29,827 nt of DNA from JAYEID01 sp964581885 (GTDB lineage: Bacteria > Patescibacteriota > WWE3 > JAUXAW01 > JAYEID01): assembly GCA_964581885.1 (NCBI GenBank), contig CAZOPS010000005.1:1-29827 (forward strand), given 5' to 3'. The notes under the pieces were generated by a model. The model was not told the origin of the DNA. It did no database searches and worked only from the letters and a program-made list of their open reading frames with translations. Made by a program: the position numbers and the translations under genes. Each line of letters starts with the position of its first letter. Positions within the stretch are counted from its first letter, which is position 1. This document shows, piece after piece, positions 29,808-29,827 of this stretch.

Positions 29808-29827
29808 TTCCCTAGTGTTTTTTAGGT

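Overview
The window looks like a chromosomal piece of a Patescibacteria (Candidate Phyla Radiation, CPR) genome. The class cannot be fixed from these genes; a Microgenomates-like lineage is a guess. The reasons are small, often shortened core genes (PGK, HolA, MiaB, UvrD), many membrane-anchored PEGA, FN3, DUF5667, DUF4446 and DUF3048-type proteins, a sortase and LCP protein with no outer-membrane genes, and palindrome-rich intergenic repeats. TGA is used as a stop, so the UGA recoding of Gracilibacteria/SR1 does not apply. No rRNA, tRNA, CRISPR array, phage or insertion sequence was seen.

Layout: 1-640 holds an ArsR-like regulator and its palindromic sites. 642-2571 encodes two surface proteins: a PEGA/SH3 protein and a secreted cohesin-like protein with a sortase-like tail. 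A UvrD/PcrA helicase lies on the minus strand (2568-4430). GAPDH (4491-5561) is followed by a repeat-rich gap. A metabolic run follows: SDR, HIT, NAD(P)HX dehydratase, PGK and a divergent aldehyde:ferredoxin oxidoreductase-like protein (5946-10818). Next come LCP, HolA and sortase (10843-13358), then two convergent FN3 genes, one ending in a dockerin repeat (13360-14415).

14627-20431 is an information-processing block: recA, recX, rny, the YmdB phosphodiesterase, HU and miaB. After a small DUF5667-like protein and a YkuK-like protein come miaA, an AI-2E-type permease, the RNase P RNA gene (24105-24584), comM and ssb. Between ssb and a small membrane-protein gene is a start-less remnant of elongation factor P. 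The end carries DUF4446, DUF3048 and an HTH/nucleotidyltransferase-like regulator.

Three themes tie the window together. First, a possible surface-assembly set: a cohesin-like protein, a dockerin-bearing FN3 protein, a sortase, an LCP protein and PEGA/SH3 anchors. Second, both enzymes of the i6A/ms2i6A37 tRNA modification route (MiaA, MiaB). Third, two modes of starting genes: an extended -10 box (TGN-TAnnnT) 9-11 nt before the ATG, implying leaderless or nearly leaderless mRNAs, versus full-length Shine-Dalgarno sequences before SDR, rny, HU and ssb.
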